Of a stretch of 64,000 nucleotides of DNA, positions 1-12,897 are shown piece by piece. A program made the position numbers and the translations under genes. Location: the NCBI GenBank assembly GCA_024704765.1, contig JAKMXF010000122.1, forward strand, positions 329,356-393,355. Direction: 5' to 3'. Below the pieces are notes generated by a model. That model worked only from the letters and a program-made list of their open reading frames with translations. It was not told the origin of the DNA and made no database searches. The stretch is from Oopsacas minuta. Taxonomy: Eukaryota > Porifera > Hexactinellida > Lyssacinosida > Leucopsacidae. Each line of letters opens with the position of its first letter. The stretch's first letter is position 1.

Positions 1-3000
1 CTGAATAGAACTCCCTGAGAAAATGATTCTAAGTCAAAAGAACACCAAAATCGGATAAAAGTTGTGAAGTTTCTATTCCTTTTATAGAAAATAAATGAAA
101 TGATTAGAAATAGTATTCTATACATTATAAAATGGCACTATTAATATCTCGAACCATGAATGCAAAATAGCAATTATCCAACAGCAGTATTGGCTAAGTT
201 AAGTTGGAACTTGAGGGGTATTCACTGAGATTAAGTTCTATCTTAATCTCAGTGAAGTTCGAACACAAATATTAATTACCAGGGGGATTAGCGTCCCGTG
301 GCAGCCCGAATAAGGCTTCAAATACGGCCCATTACTATTGTCAGGTTTAAATCTACGGGTGTGTATTGCACTAGTGTGATTATTTTGCATAGATAAGAGC
401 AAATCTTTTTACTTACAAGCATTTTCAGGTTAGTGCCACATGTGGCACAAGTGGCACACCTAATATTCTGTGCTACTTCGTATGTCAATAACAATTATCT
501 CAAGTTAGTTTCGGAAATCCCAAATGATTTTCATTCTGTATTCCATTCTGGTGCCATCCTTCTAGTAATGTGGCAATTCCGCCACTTGTTTCACAATTAT
601 GAAAAGTCAAATATATGAATGAGCCTGCTCTAAACATTTCGAAATTGTTATACAGATAGTTAGAATTCAAATATTGTATCAGAATTGTCCGATCCCATTT
701 GAATTCTATACAATCTGAAATTGAATACTAATTAGCATATTATCTCATTAATCAATAAGTGTAGTTAGAATATATTCATTGATTTAGCCTGGACAATGAT
801 AACTAACATAGTCAAATTGTTATTTCATGTATATTAAAGTATCTATTTCAAATAATAGCCTTATTTAAAGGATTGACAATTGACTATTTAGTGGTGAGCA
901 AGTACTTGTGTTCGGTTAGTGTATTTTAGAAAGATGAATCAAAAAGTGTCAAAATATGATTTTCAACACTTCTGCGCCATCTCTAAACCATCTGGTGAAT
1001 TTTTTCTAAGGTACATTTCATGACATAAAGCAACTCGTCTGACGATGCCCAGTAATCTTTTCATAAAAATACATGTTTTGGCCACCTATGATACAGCAAT
1101 ATTCATAATTATTCTACTATAAAGTATTACAGCCGAAGTTTTATGTTCTTAACGAAAAGGATGCGATAACTTTACCACTGTGTTATAATAATTTACGCAC
1201 CCATATCAAGATTTCAGCACCTTTTGACGTCATAAAATGACACATTTTCCTGATCATATTCGGTTAAGAGTACCTCTACCCCCTAACACAAGTGCATTAA
1301 GTAGGAATATTGTACAGTTGTGTCCAGTATTAGCATTTCGTTATGTAGCAAAAGATATCCAGCCGACAGACTGGTGCTGCAGCTTAGGGTTATGTATTTA
1401 TGTACATTACCTCTGATCATACCGTGGAGCTGCCATAACGTACCAGACCTCGACTGATTTTGGTTTCTTGGGACTTATAAATATTTCAGGATATTCAATA
1501 TTATTCGTCCCCTCCTAAACTTCAGGTTCTATCCAAAAATACTATAGATAACAATATAAATAATTAGCCTTCGAATGAAAAAGGGTCTCCCGTGACGGAA
1601 ACTGTTAATTCAGGTCATTTTCATACGTCACCACTGGAATCGATCATTAATATCAAGAACTTAGAGATATTTTGTTCAAAGTATGAAAGGAACTACAGAC
1701 ACAGGGACGTAGGAAGCAAGAAATTGCTACTGCGAGGTATCTTGTATTGTTGCGACATCTAGCACATCTAACCATTAGAAATAATAGAAATTTTGATTTA
1801 TTTTTGCGCGGGGGCCACACCTGTCACATCAGCTCCTACCTCCTTGGGAGAAGAGATCACTAATTATAGACACACAGATAAAGACTTGCTGTTGAGCGGC
1901 GGATACAATTCAATAGAACAATATATATAGAGAGAAGCAAGAAAGACCATAATAAATCATATGGCACAGATTAAGAAATATTTCTATCTGCGAAATTGTT
2001 AAACTAACACATAAGTCTATCGTGATGCACTAACTTCATGGATTTTGCATAGTCACCATCACCTAATGTGTTGAGATGGAAAAGTAAATTTGGTAATGTC
2101 TGATATACCATAGGCATTCTCTCTCTTCACAAAAACATGGTCTGTATTGGTATTATATTTTCTTAGATATTGATGTGTAGAGTATACATAGTTTGCTGCT
2201 AACTTTGCTGTTAACTTCACACTAATCTCCTTAACGCACTATTCATTAGAAAAATAAGGCGGCTGTCTATTCATATCTCTCACCTACATAATATACTGCG
2301 TGTTAAGTGGCTGACAAACCAATAAAATAGCACTCCAGTTCTTTAAGATTGGAATTTAATTGGAACTGCTCACCACTCGCCTATGTTTGGCTTCTATTAG
2401 CTAAACTACCCGCAAACATCAAAAATTTCATTCGACAAACTGTTATAGCAGCTTTCGGTGTATATTAAACGGATGTATGAACTATATAAATTCCGAATTC
2501 ACCGATATAGCTTTAACAACCAATCTCCACGAGTCCAGGATGATTTTGATAATACCCAAAAAGAAATTTGATTAAACAAATGAAAATGAATTCAGTTACA
2601 ATTTTAATGCCTATAAATATCGTAATTTGCACTAACCACATCAATCTAATCTGGGTAAATCTCAGAATTATCCATTTGTAAAAGCTACCACAAGGGCCAT
2701 GCTGCTCCGGAACCCCCTTTATCTGCCCTGTATATATATATATATTTATACTATGAACTCCTTAATTCAAGCGCTAGCATCTGGCAATCTTTTGGGTCCA
2801 TTTGTATTTCAAAATTGGCAAGGTAGATACAAGAAAATATATTATTGTCATATCAGAAATCATAGTCAGGGAGTCATTTGGTCAAAGTATCTTTTCCAAA
2901 ATATTTGTGAGATGTGAGTTATGCGGTTTCACACCTTTTCGAGCTATTGTAGTGAAGTTTACATCTCGTCATTATTCCTAGCTAGAATTATGAAATGAAC

Positions 3001-5057
3001 TATCGTTGGATAGGAATTCACCTATAGTCAATCTGTAGGTGTTGTCTGTTCACTTATTGTAATCCATGTACTAGGCAATGGTGCAGGCAATTTTTTAGGA
3101 CCAGCGATTGGTTAAACCAGTTTGGGATTACATCGGAGGCTATGGATGGAGTATATATTTTAGGAGCAGTGCACTTTTGACTGAATAAATGTATTTGGTA
3201 CTTGTAGATATACATTTCTCAATTATATTTTTCTCAACATTTGCCAAATCATTTGGTTAAAAGCATGAATTTGGTGAAATTTCCTAAAGTCCCTCCATCA
3301 TAGTTATATTCGATGAAATTTGGAGTATGAAATAATCAAAATCGTTTCTATACGACATTTGTCTTGATTAAGTTCGCACTTTAATATATTCTAGCATATA
3401 TAATTGAAGGTATCGTTTTGTCACTATCCAACTTTATTGGACAATTATAGAATAGATTGTAAAAGTCAGGGTAGCCTTTTCATAGTATACAACTCCCATA
3501 CCCCAATAATAAATCTCGATGTGATATTTCCCAAGATTATTGCGTTATTTTGAAAATGTCCATAAGTGGGCACATTCATGTTTCCGCCACATTCGTAATA
3601 GATACCTTATCAAAATAGTTTTAGGGGATGGGAAGTCTGGTGTTTACCATAAAATGGAAATCTTGACATTTCGATAATCTACACGATTATCAAGTTATAA
3701 GTGGATATTGACAAACTTGTGTCATCAAGTGCCCTATAACTCAGCATCAACTATATTTGAGTATCTATTATATATTTTGTCAAAGGTTTTTTGTTTTTTG
3801 ATTCATAGGAGGGATTGAGGGATATACACCCCCTAGTATGAGTAATTTATATGAAATCATAGTGGATTATGAAATTCATGCAAATACACTCAATAATTGG
3901 CTCAAATTCCAAACCTTAAATTTCTCCATGTTTGGCTGGCATATTTCCATATAGATCATGTATATTAACATAATTTCAGGTATATGCATTGTATTCTAAG
4001 GATTGAAGTGGCTTGAACTGAAAGGTGGGTAGGTACAAGAATTATGAACACGGCAACACTTTATATGCTTATGAAAGTTTTGCCCAAGTTAGAATAAAAG
4101 TTATGCTATCAGGTAATTTGGATCCTCGAAATTTGCTTATCTTAACTGCGTCATAGGCAATTGGCATGGAATCTTCTCTATGGATATCCAAGTACATTAT
4201 CTCGTTGTATTTATGAGTATGTTGTATAACTTGTATTATTTGTATACATTTGCATGTACATAGGTTGCCAATAAATTTGCAGCGCAGATTGGGAACAAAA
4301 TTTGTTGTAATTAGGCCTTGTCGTCCAGGGGCGAAGCTACTGGACCCACTGGGGGCTTATTGCGCCCTAGATCACCAACTAGATAACTATCACCCTCCAC
4401 CAGCAATTACTAGATCAGCCACAGTATGTAACCATGTATATTTAAATATGTTCCTATGAAGTGACAAAAACGATTACAACTTTTTATAGATCACATTGAC
4501 TGTATTAATATTGAATAAAAAATAATCAAACAAGACGAATTTTACGTTTTTTTTCTATATCAAAATGCCACGATAAATTCAACTTGGTCCCAAGAAATCA
4601 CAAATACATACCTAGAGAGGTTGAAATAGTATTCGGCACAATGAATCCTCCTGATTAAGAGAAGTTAGGCTTAAGAAACAGCTTCATGACCAACTGGATA
4701 ATTAGACAGATAATGTCTTACTGAACATACAGTCAGTCTCAAGCGCCAACAAACATGTTCGCGAACACGTTTAGAAAATGCGAATGTCACAGAGCGTCCC
4801 ACCGGTCTAACATCCAAGTTGGAACGATGATATAATCAATTGACAGCGAGAGCTATACTAAGCCGGCTTCCCACATAAAGCGTCAGTTAGTATGCGAAGA
4901 ATCTCAGAATAAAATTTGGCCTGACTTAGCTATCAGAGAGATTACTAAGCCAAATCAAAATGTACAACAAATATTTGTCGCCTTTTTCTCTGCATTCTTT
5001 TCCTGCCTCAGAAATTCTCGATAATGTAGTCGATGAACATTCAACAAGCCTCATGAA
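1..5057. other. gene-free AT-rich sequence
   Basis: No convincing coding region is visible. Open frames here are short, low-complexity and unlike known proteins. A TA microsatellite lies near 2731-2746. A short GC-richer patch at about 4326-4375 starts CAGGGGCGAAGCTAC and could be a lone hAT-type terminus, but no partner end or transposase is seen. Confidence 0.6.
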
Positions 5058-6810
5058 TTTTCCCTTCCCCATTGTGGGGCTAAATTTTTGGAGAACGAGA
5101 AACTCTCTAGTAGCCTTAAAATAGTGCTTCATATTTCCCTCTTGTAGAGGACTGGGAAGGTTGTTCTTCCTCCTTTTTGCTCCACTCCTTGAAATGTTTA
5201 AACATCTAATGACAGTCAAGGGAAAGTTCACAGACATCATGTATGAACCTACAATCTCCTCTTGCTTCGCTTCAAATGGTGTGATCCTTGATAAAGAACT
5301 ACCTAACGCTACATAGAGTTACACTTTCCGCATTCAAAGAATTGTCCACCATTATATCGGCTAACTCACTCCAAGCAAGGCGCAGGGCCATCCTATGCCC
5401 AAATCTATTTTCATGATTGAACAACTGATGGAGTGGAAGAGAATTGTCAGCGAAATTTCGGAGAGGTATTTCTTCCAGAAATGAGAAGATTACAAGATAT
5501 ACTCCATTAGATTAGCCAATTTCAAACAAGTTTATGGAAATTGTGAAAGAAAATGGAGCCAGTGACGTTAGGATGGTCATCAGAGCTGATGATAGTCCAG
5601 ATCTCAGACGATACAATGCTCCTACTGCTCCTGAGATTGATGTCATAATGCCTGGAGGCGGGTACACAGAAGGACTAGCCACCAGAGACATGGTATTAAA
5701 TGCATCTTCAGAGGTATGCAACTTATCACCGAGTGAAACTGTGCTTATGATCCTATATATCATGTTTATTGTTCCTTACAAGAGATAATGGGTTGCATTT
5801 GAAATTCCCTCACAGCCGAAGAAATGGATATGGAACTCCCAAGGGGTTCTACTTTTATCATATTATGGTTAGAGTAGAATTAAGCTCTCCACAACTCTGT
5901 GGTAGGCTCTACCACTAATAGTTGGGTGAATGTTTGCAAAGTCCAGTTACTGAGTCTCAATGGTTGCAAGTTTAATCAAATTATGCTCAGAATTGAACCA
6001 TACAGTGGACTTAGCGATGCACTATCAGCTGGAGATATGAATCATGGGAAATTTGGTAGAAGATTGATATTGCCTTCTGCCAAGGACGGATTAAGCCATA
6101 GACCGACTAAGCTGAAGCCTAGGGTACCGAATATTGAGGGGCCCTAAATATTATTTTGGCATTGATGAAGCCAATATACATTTAGGTATTTGGATGTCTC
6201 AAATTTATCAACCCCATTGCAACTTTCCACCTCGATAAATTCTCAAAATACAAATATTATGTATTTTTCTCCCTTTCATGAAGAAAGACGCATTTATTAT
6301 TCAATAAATTCCCTGGATTCCCGAATAGCTTATATAAGATTCATACTATTTCCTTAATCGAAAACCTGAGATCGTCTTGATTTGATTGTTCGGGTGTTCG
6401 AAAATCAAATTATGTGAATTTTCTGAAGAGCTCAGCATAGAACACGTATTAGGGAAGCCTAAACATATGCATGCGCAATTGAATTTCTATAACGTGGCCT
6501 CCCTTAAGCTCATATGTTAGTGATTTATCAGAGTCAGATAAACCGGCAAAACCATCTGCTTAAATTCTATGCGGAGAAATTCTAACCCTAAAACATCACT
6601 AATCTTTATGTAATCGTGAAGCGTTGTATGATGCATAGTCCATTAGGAAAATCATGTAAACAGGCTCCAAACATGCAAGACGGAAATGTAGTAAACCATT
6701 TACTAAGGAATTTGGAGAATATACTAAATATTAACCATGAAATTGCTTTTGAGATAATCTGTGTGATGTTAGGGAAGAAAATATTCATGATTGCACTGAG
6801 AATTACATGA
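5058..6810 (+). pseudogene. Helitron protein fragment (Helitron_like_N region)
   Basis: Broken reading frames on the plus strand follow the order of the N-terminal region of Helitron Rep/helicase proteins. The CxxC-type start HCGAKFLENEKLSSS lies near 5070, followed by GKVVLPPF near 5155 and an FRIQ..HHYIG stretch near 5325. RRYNAPTAPEIDVIMPG with TRDMVLNASS lies at about 5610-5710, LRIEPYSGLSDALSAGD and GRRLILPS at 5980-6075, and SPLGKSCKQAPNMQDG at 6640-6685. Helitrons are rolling-circle transposons, and this region precedes the HUH nuclease and helicase. Neither catalytic domain is found downstream, so the copy is truncated. Several frameshifts and stops separate the pieces. The identification rests on motif order, which is strong although each piece is short. 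No Helitron 5' TC or 3' CTRR hairpin end could be fixed. Confidence 0.75.
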
Positions 6811-7415
6811 GTCAGAATTGGATTGATCAAGAATTTATAGAACATAGTAACAGACAAATTCAGTGTCGAATTTAAACCAAAATATTCCAAAAGTAATGGA
6901 AACCTGAAATAAACGGCCGAGTCGAAATACGTGTGATAAATTAATACAAACAAAAGAATATATGGATATATAAATAGAAGTGAGCATATATACATTCAAT
7001 AGAAATAGACTAAAATAGAGAATAAAGATATTGCGACAGATTAAGTTCAAATAAATTGGTGTATTGTTGTGGAATATAGGATGTATGAATACCGAAGAAC
7101 ATAGATTATGCAAAAGGGTTTATATAAGTACATTTCATACTAGTTACTCAGTGACCAGATAGAAGCTGACAGAAACTATCAACAATTGCTCATACATAAT
7201 TTTTTTTAGCAAAACACTTCTGCAGTACTTTAGGCTAACTTCAACAGCTTGTTCACACGCTACATAGTATGCACATAATGATTCGTAGAGAGCAAATAAA
7301 TATCATCTATCTAAATCTCAATAGTTATAGAACAGCTCCAAGGTGTAGATGAGATAGCAACAACTAGCAAATGCGCTTACATAGACTTATTTTGCACTTA
7401 CAACCAAAAATTAGT
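6811..7415. other. no gene recognised
   Basis: AT-rich sequence between the Helitron remnant and the 60-bp satellite. Minus-strand open frames here are hydrophobic and T-rich, as expected by chance in this composition. Confidence 0.5.
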
Positions 7416-8690
7416 TGTAGATTTTCACATTTAACAAGTTTACTCATTCAATTTCTGTTGCACATATTTATGGTAATTCTCACCTGTTACAAGTATACAT
7501 ATTCTATTTCAATAGTCTCCACATTTTCACAGTGATTCTCTCATGTAACAAGTTGAATACTTATATTTCAACAGTCTGAACATAATCATGGTGTTTCCCA
7601 CTTTCAACAAGATTACTTATACTGTTTGAACCGTATGCACAAATTCACGTCGATAATGACCTATTACAAGTATAACTATTCTATTAATACAGTTTGCACA
7701 GGTTCATGGTAGTTCTCACTTGTGACTATATCTGTCATTCAATTTCAACTGTTTGCACATATTAACAATGATACTCACCAGTAACAAGTTTAATTATTCA
7801 ATTTCCACTCTTTACAATTATTCACGGTGATTCTAGCATTTAAACTTTTTGATCATTCATTTTCCACTTTATGTACTTATTTATTGCGAATCTGACAAGT
7901 AACCGCTATAGTCATTCAATTTCAATGTCTTTATGTATTCATTGTGATTCTTTTATTTAACTTGTTTTATTATTCAATTTCAGCATTTTGCATTTGTTAA
8001 CCGTGATTCTGAAGTATACACGGTTTAATCATTTCGTTCTTTCTGTCTTCACTTGTTAACGGGAATTCTGGCATCTACAAGTTTGGTCAATTATTTTCAA
8101 TTGTCTGCCCATTTTCAAGTTGATAATTCCCGGTAATTCTAAGATGTAAACACTATAAACATTCAATCTAGTTGATAAATTCCCGAGTATTCTGACATGT
8201 AAACACTATATACATTCAATCTTCGCTTTCTGCACATATTCACTGTGATACTTTACTGTAACAAGTATGATCATTACATCTCCACGATTTGTATGTATTT
8301 ATGGTTATTGTACTGGGGAAACAGAGAAACCATTAACTTCAACAATCTGCACGAAATTATGGGGATTCCGGCATGTAACTGCCATTAATCATTCAATTTC
8401 AACTGTCTGCACCTATCCACAGTGATTCTGACATGTAGGAAGAATAATCAGTCAAATATACCAGCCTGCATATTTTCACTGTAATTATGACATGTTACAA
8501 GTTGGATGATTTTATTTCAACTGTTTGCACATATCCGCTGTGATTATGACATGTAACAAGAAAAATGATTCAATATCAACTGTTTGCACATATTCACTGT
8601 GATTATGACAAGGAACTAGTTGACGGTCATTCAATTTTTAGTGTCTGCACTTATTCAGGTTGATTCTGACATGTAATACCTAATGTAGTT
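7416..8690. repeat. tandem satellite, about 60-bp period
   Basis: Degenerate tandem units carry the phrases TTCAATTTCAACTGT, TTGCACATATTCACTGTGATT and GACATGTAACAAG. Neighbouring phrases recur 59-61 bp apart (for example TGTTTGC at 8522 and 8581, then TGTCTGC at 8642). About 20 units are present, most diverged at the left. The same family recurs at 49.4-50.3 kb and briefly after 51.6 kb. Confidence 0.85.
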
Positions 8691-9014
8691 ATTTGCACAT
8701 TTAGCAAACATTCGGTTTCATAAATTTGATATTTTTGTATCCATGGTTAAATTGTTTTGCATATTTTTAGTGAACCATATGTATAATATTTATCGTAAAC
8801 CTTTGGTGTATACTTTTTGTTCTTCGTTAAATATTATGGACACAAAATTTTATACGATGTTATTAATACTGGTATTGCAAACAAATTTCACATATCAAAG
8901 AATCTCATGGGGATGTTATTGAAGCAGGAAACTATGATATTTTGGGATAAAGGAGTAATGATGGAAAATCAAAGTCTTAAAAAAGAGATTGTGAAAATAC
9001 ATAAATCAAAGTGA

Positions 9015-9365
9015 ATTTTCAAAAACAATGTCCAATTTGCTTCAATGCAATACTGTCGAATTATTTCAAATCCTACAATGCCTAATGTTGGCATATATAT
9101 ATATATATCTAATATCCAAAATACAAGAATGTCCGATTTTCGCTAACGCGACATTTTCCACTTAGCCAAAAATAGAACAAAATGTCTAATTTTATCAAAT
9201 ATTCAGTATGTTCAATTGTACTAAATACAACAATGTCAAATTCACTCGAACATAGGTAAAATTTTCACCATTTTAACAAAGTCCAGTTTTCATAATATTT
9301 GTCCAACTATCCAATTACATCAATGTCTAATTTTACCAATACAACGATGTTACACTTAAATATCT
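9015..9365. repeat. degenerate short-motif repeat (ACAATGTCCAATT type)
   Basis: Repeated variants of CAATGTCCAATTT and TACAACAATGTC occur every 20-40 bp. The same degenerate phrase fills 17.6-18.2 kb. It contains no coding sequence. Confidence 0.55.
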
Positions 9366-9394
9366 TATATATTTATCCTAAGTATTTTTTCGGT

Positions 9395-9640
9395 TTTGTC
9401 CGGAAATGGATGAGCAACTGGTAAGAGCTAAAGAACTGAAATTTGGCAGGATTGTGGTAGTTAATTAATCTATAAACAAGTTCCTAGATCTGAGCGACCT
9501 CAAAAGGTTTCTGTGATAGGTGTCAAAATATGTTGACTTATCAGAATTGACGCCTACAATTTGGGATCAAGGGTGTTTGCAGGATTCGGATAGCCCGAAG
9601 CAGGGGCGGGTCTATGAATAACAACTGGGACATGTTTTCT
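9395..9640 (+). repeat. dispersed repeat, copy 1
   Basis: The block around GGTAAGAGCTAAAGAACTGAAATTTGGCA, followed by a diverged match of about 150 bp, recurs in direct orientation at about 11275-11450. Its source element is not recognised. Confidence 0.5.
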
Positions 9641-9710
9641 ACCGTACCAACTAACAATTACAAAGTATAGTGGCTCAGTTCTAGGATGTTTGACTTTATA
9701 TTAATATATA

Positions 9711-11057
9711 CAGGGTGTCTCAAAAGTCTTTTTCTCTTATGAATACCACTATAATATAGAATTTCTTAGATAAATTCATCTAATTATTTGCCTATATATT
9801 CACCATTAAGTTTTATACATGAATTAATTCGACTTGGCATCCCATCAACTAAATTCTCAAGTATCGACGGGCTAATCCCATTCCATATATTTTCCAAATA
9901 TTTTCCGAGCTGTGTTAAATTTGTAGCGGGCTTTCTCTTGTCTAGCTCTGCTTGCATAATAGACCAAAGATTTTCGATGGGATTTAAATCTGGGGAGTTA
10001 CTAGGCCAAACACCTTTCTCCCAAAAGCCAGGTAGATGCTCTGAAAGCCATTTCTGGGTCCTTATGGCTGTATGGGCAGGGGCGCCATCCTGCATGAAAA
10101 TTGTCTCGGACATCTTTCGACAGATTTTCCTTTGGGTAAGTGGGGCGCTAGTCTTTCTACGCTTAAAGGTAGGGAGACAACACTTCTCCAGGATTTCATT
10201 AATATAGTAGTCAGTATTCACTGAGTGTTTTGGGGGGATGAAGTGTAGTTCTGATAGCCCTGACCGGCTTATCATTCCCCAGACCATCATTTGGGGGGGT
10301 TTTTGACTGATTCAACTGTGGTAATGTTGTGCGGATTAATGTCCCAAACACGATCATTCTGCCTATTAGTCGGATGGAAAAGCTCAAAAGGGCTTTCATC
10401 ACTAAAAAGAACTCTTCCCCAATCACGACCAGTCCATGTTTTGCGTTCCTGACAGAATTCTAGCCTCTTTACCCCTTTTGTTTTTCAGTCAATTTCGGGT
10501 ATGAGGTTCTTTTATAGGCTTTCGCTCCGATTGTGTCGCGTAAATAACGGTGAATTGTGTCTTTACTAACGCTCACCGACTTAGGCGAGATATATTCCGC
10601 AAGATTTCGGGTTGAATTGTAGCGTTTCTCGATTGATTTTCGAATTATAATTTTCAGAATCCGAGAAAGCTTCGTCGGAAGTCCAGACCGGTGCTTGTCA
10701 TCAAGCAAATATCCAGCTCTATGCCTTTTACACCAGTTCCGAACTGTCCGAATTGTGACTCCAAGAGTATTGGCGACTGTTTTCTATGTTGAACCCGCTT
10801 CAATCATGCTAATCGCTCGCTCACGAACAGCAAATCTCGGTTTCATGACATTCATGTATGAAATTTGTGAGGGTTGAGAAAAAATTACGAAATATAAACA
10901 GATTATCAAATAAGGAAATGAAGTATTCATTATAGTATTGGACTACTATAGACTAATAATAATAATCTGAAAAATGGTCGGTTAGTAAACAATACTGTTC
11001 GATTTATAACGACTTCAATCGAAGTACTGAGGAGGAAAAAACTTTTGAGACACCCTG
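9711..11057 (-). mobile_element. Tc1-like transposon, DD37E type, complete ends
   Basis: Perfect 17-bp terminal inverted repeats, CAGGGTGTCTCAAAAGT at 9711-9727 and its reverse complement at 11041-11057, are flanked by TA (9709-9710 and 11058-11059), the usual IS630/Tc1/mariner target duplication. The element is 1347 bp, a normal length. Its transposase lies on the minus strand. Confidence 0.93.
9784..10855 (-). pseudogene. Tc1-like transposase (DD37E), frameshifted
   Basis: A DDE cut-and-paste transposase. A paired HTH region starts at ATG 10855/10846 and contains one in-frame stop near 10786. It is followed by HRSGLPTKLS, the first catalytic Asp in VLFSDESPFELF (about 10395), the second Asp in FMQDGAPAH (about 10100) and the Glu in SPDLNPIENLW (about 9985). 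Counting residues between the second Asp and the Glu gives 37, not the classical 34. Two indels break the frame, at an A/G run near 10467 and at a run of six C (minus strand) near 10297. All three catalytic residues survive, so this is a fairly recent casualty. It fills most of the element and ends 73 bp from the left end. Confidence 0.9.
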
Positions 11058-11274
11058 TATAGTGGAGTCTCCTAAAACGGACACTCCGAGAATCAGACAT
11101 TCCCTCTCCAACGAACAAACATCCTGCAACGGAATGAATTAGCAATCATATATGTAATACTTTAGCAGTGTCCGAGAATGGGACAACTCCTAAAAAGGAC
11201 AGAAGGATATTCCCAACGTATCCGTTATTCAGAGACTATGCTATATATATAGGTCTAATATATAATTTGTCGAT

Positions 11275-11450
11275 GGTATACATTTTGTTCGGAATAGATT
11301 GAAGAACTGGTAAGAGCTACAAACTTGAAATTTGGCATATGTGTGGAATGTGATAAATCTAGGAACAAATTCTAAGATCTAAGCGATATCTGAAACTCTC
11401 TTAGATAGGTGCTATAATATATTGACCTATTAGATTCGAGTGTTTAACAA
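11275..11450 (+). repeat. dispersed repeat, copy 2
   Basis: Diverged direct copy of 9395-9640, recognisable by GAACTGGTAAGAGCTACAAAC and CTTGAAATTTGGCAT, on the other side of the Tc1-like element. A CTCCTAAAACGGACACTCC stretch at 11066-11090 resembles pogo-type terminal sequence but has no clear partner. Confidence 0.45.
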
Positions 11451-12897
11451 CTTGGGAAGCAATAATTAGAAGTTAATATCACTGAAGATGATATACTTGA
11501 CTCGGGCCATATTGAAGAAGGCATCTTCGACGCACCCGCAAGCTATTTGATGGTGAGGGTGAGACTAAAGATGTCACCAAGCTGTCCGGAAAGAAACCAC
11601 GGAAACACCGAATGTTGAAAGGGAACTAAGTGACCCTAATATTGCTCTTAGTCATTAAAAGACCAAGTTAATTGTGGACAATAACAAGTGGAAACACAGA
11701 TTTACAGGGAAGGGTTACCCTTCAATTTAAATTTAATTTTAACATATAAAAGTATACAAACATTTTATAGAACAAGTAATTCATCCACTTTTCAAATATT
11801 ATGTAGCATTCAAACAAAGATATTCTTATCTAAAATGTAAATAACGACAATGTATTGGGTAGAATTGTAAGTGAGCCAACTCGATTGAAATTTTGGAATA
11901 TTTCAAAAAATTTTTTTGAATCTCATAGACATATCAAATAATTTATATATAACTCAACTCTACTATTGTACAGTTTTTGTATATTAGTTTTCCATGTTCG
12001 AGGAAAGGTCATTTATTAGTCCTAATGAAAGTCACCTTTTTGGAATTAGGGCATGGGGTTTTTGTATTACAAAAACTATACTATACTATAGTTGAGCTAT
12101 ATATAAGGAATCTGTAGATACATATACGATATAAACTAAATATGTACTATGTGTATGGAATGTATTATCAGAGAGTTTTTGATATATCGCTAGATTTTGT
12201 AATATCTCAGAATAGATTTTAATAAATTAACTAATAGATCCTATTTTACAAAATAATTAATTTTCCAGTATGTTTATTAAACTTGTATCTAAGTTTGTGA
12301 ATTTAATTACCGTACTTAGAAATTAATTTCCCGCTTAAAGTAGGTAGTTCAAATGGTATGATACACCCAACGGTGAGAGACAAGTATATACGTTAGTGAT
12401 TAATTCCATAAACGTTTTCCTAACTACATAATGTGGAATTAATGATTATTTGTGGCCAACGTAATGCTATTACGAGAAATTAAAATGATAGATATGTATT
12501 TGTTCAATGAATATAAAAGAGGAATATAGCGGGCAGCCGAAGGGTGCCACTCGCGAACTCTTTGGGTTCGTGTGCCGCGCAACGCAAGTAAACGTAGCTT
12601 GCTTGTCTATTTATGTTTTCGTTCTGCTGTTCACGCCTTTAGAGATTAAGATACCAAATTTGCATGTATACTGAGAATGACATCAATTTGTCCACTTGAC
12701 AATAAAAGTATTTCTAATGTATAGATTCATACACATTTTGATTAGCCTGTTTATTAATCCAATTAGATTGTATTGCTTTAGGCATAAATGCATAAACTTA
12801 GTTCTGTGGAGTGTATATCATTATTGGCACCATAATGTATTTGTATTGCATATAGACTGCAATTCTATTGGTCAGTACATTATACTCAGGGTATATA
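11451..12897. other. no gene recognised
   Basis: AT-rich sequence. A GC-richer patch at 12530-12605 is unexplained. A short dispersed repeat at about 12608-12690 (CTGCTGTTCACGCCTTTAGA, then GATTAAGATACC) has a diverged copy at 22387-22460. Confidence 0.45.

Noticed and set aside
433-618. Small plus-strand frame near the start
   Set aside because: 61 codons in AT-rich DNA with a CACATGTGGCACAAGTGGCAC-type repeat at its start and no recognisable motif.
4926-5240. 104-codon minus-strand frame
   Set aside because: The plus strand here reads as the start of the Helitron protein (HCGAKFLENEKL), so the minus frame is a shadow.
6606-7113. Hydrophobic minus-strand frames that look like membrane proteins
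   Set aside because: Phe/Ile/Tyr-rich text is what AT-rich DNA gives by chance, and part of it is antisense to the Helitron remnant.
7416-8690. CRISPR-like array
   Set aside because: The period is regular but units are diverged along their whole length, with no conserved repeat plus variable spacer, and the genome is eukaryotic.
9788-10207. 139-codon plus-strand frame opposite the Tc1 transposase
   Set aside because: It is the antisense shadow of a clearly recognisable transposase on the minus strand.
12530-12605. GC-rich patch considered as a tRNA or tRNA-derived SINE
   Set aside because: A GGGTTCGTG phrase resembles a B box, but no cloverleaf, A box or paired acceptor stem could be formed.
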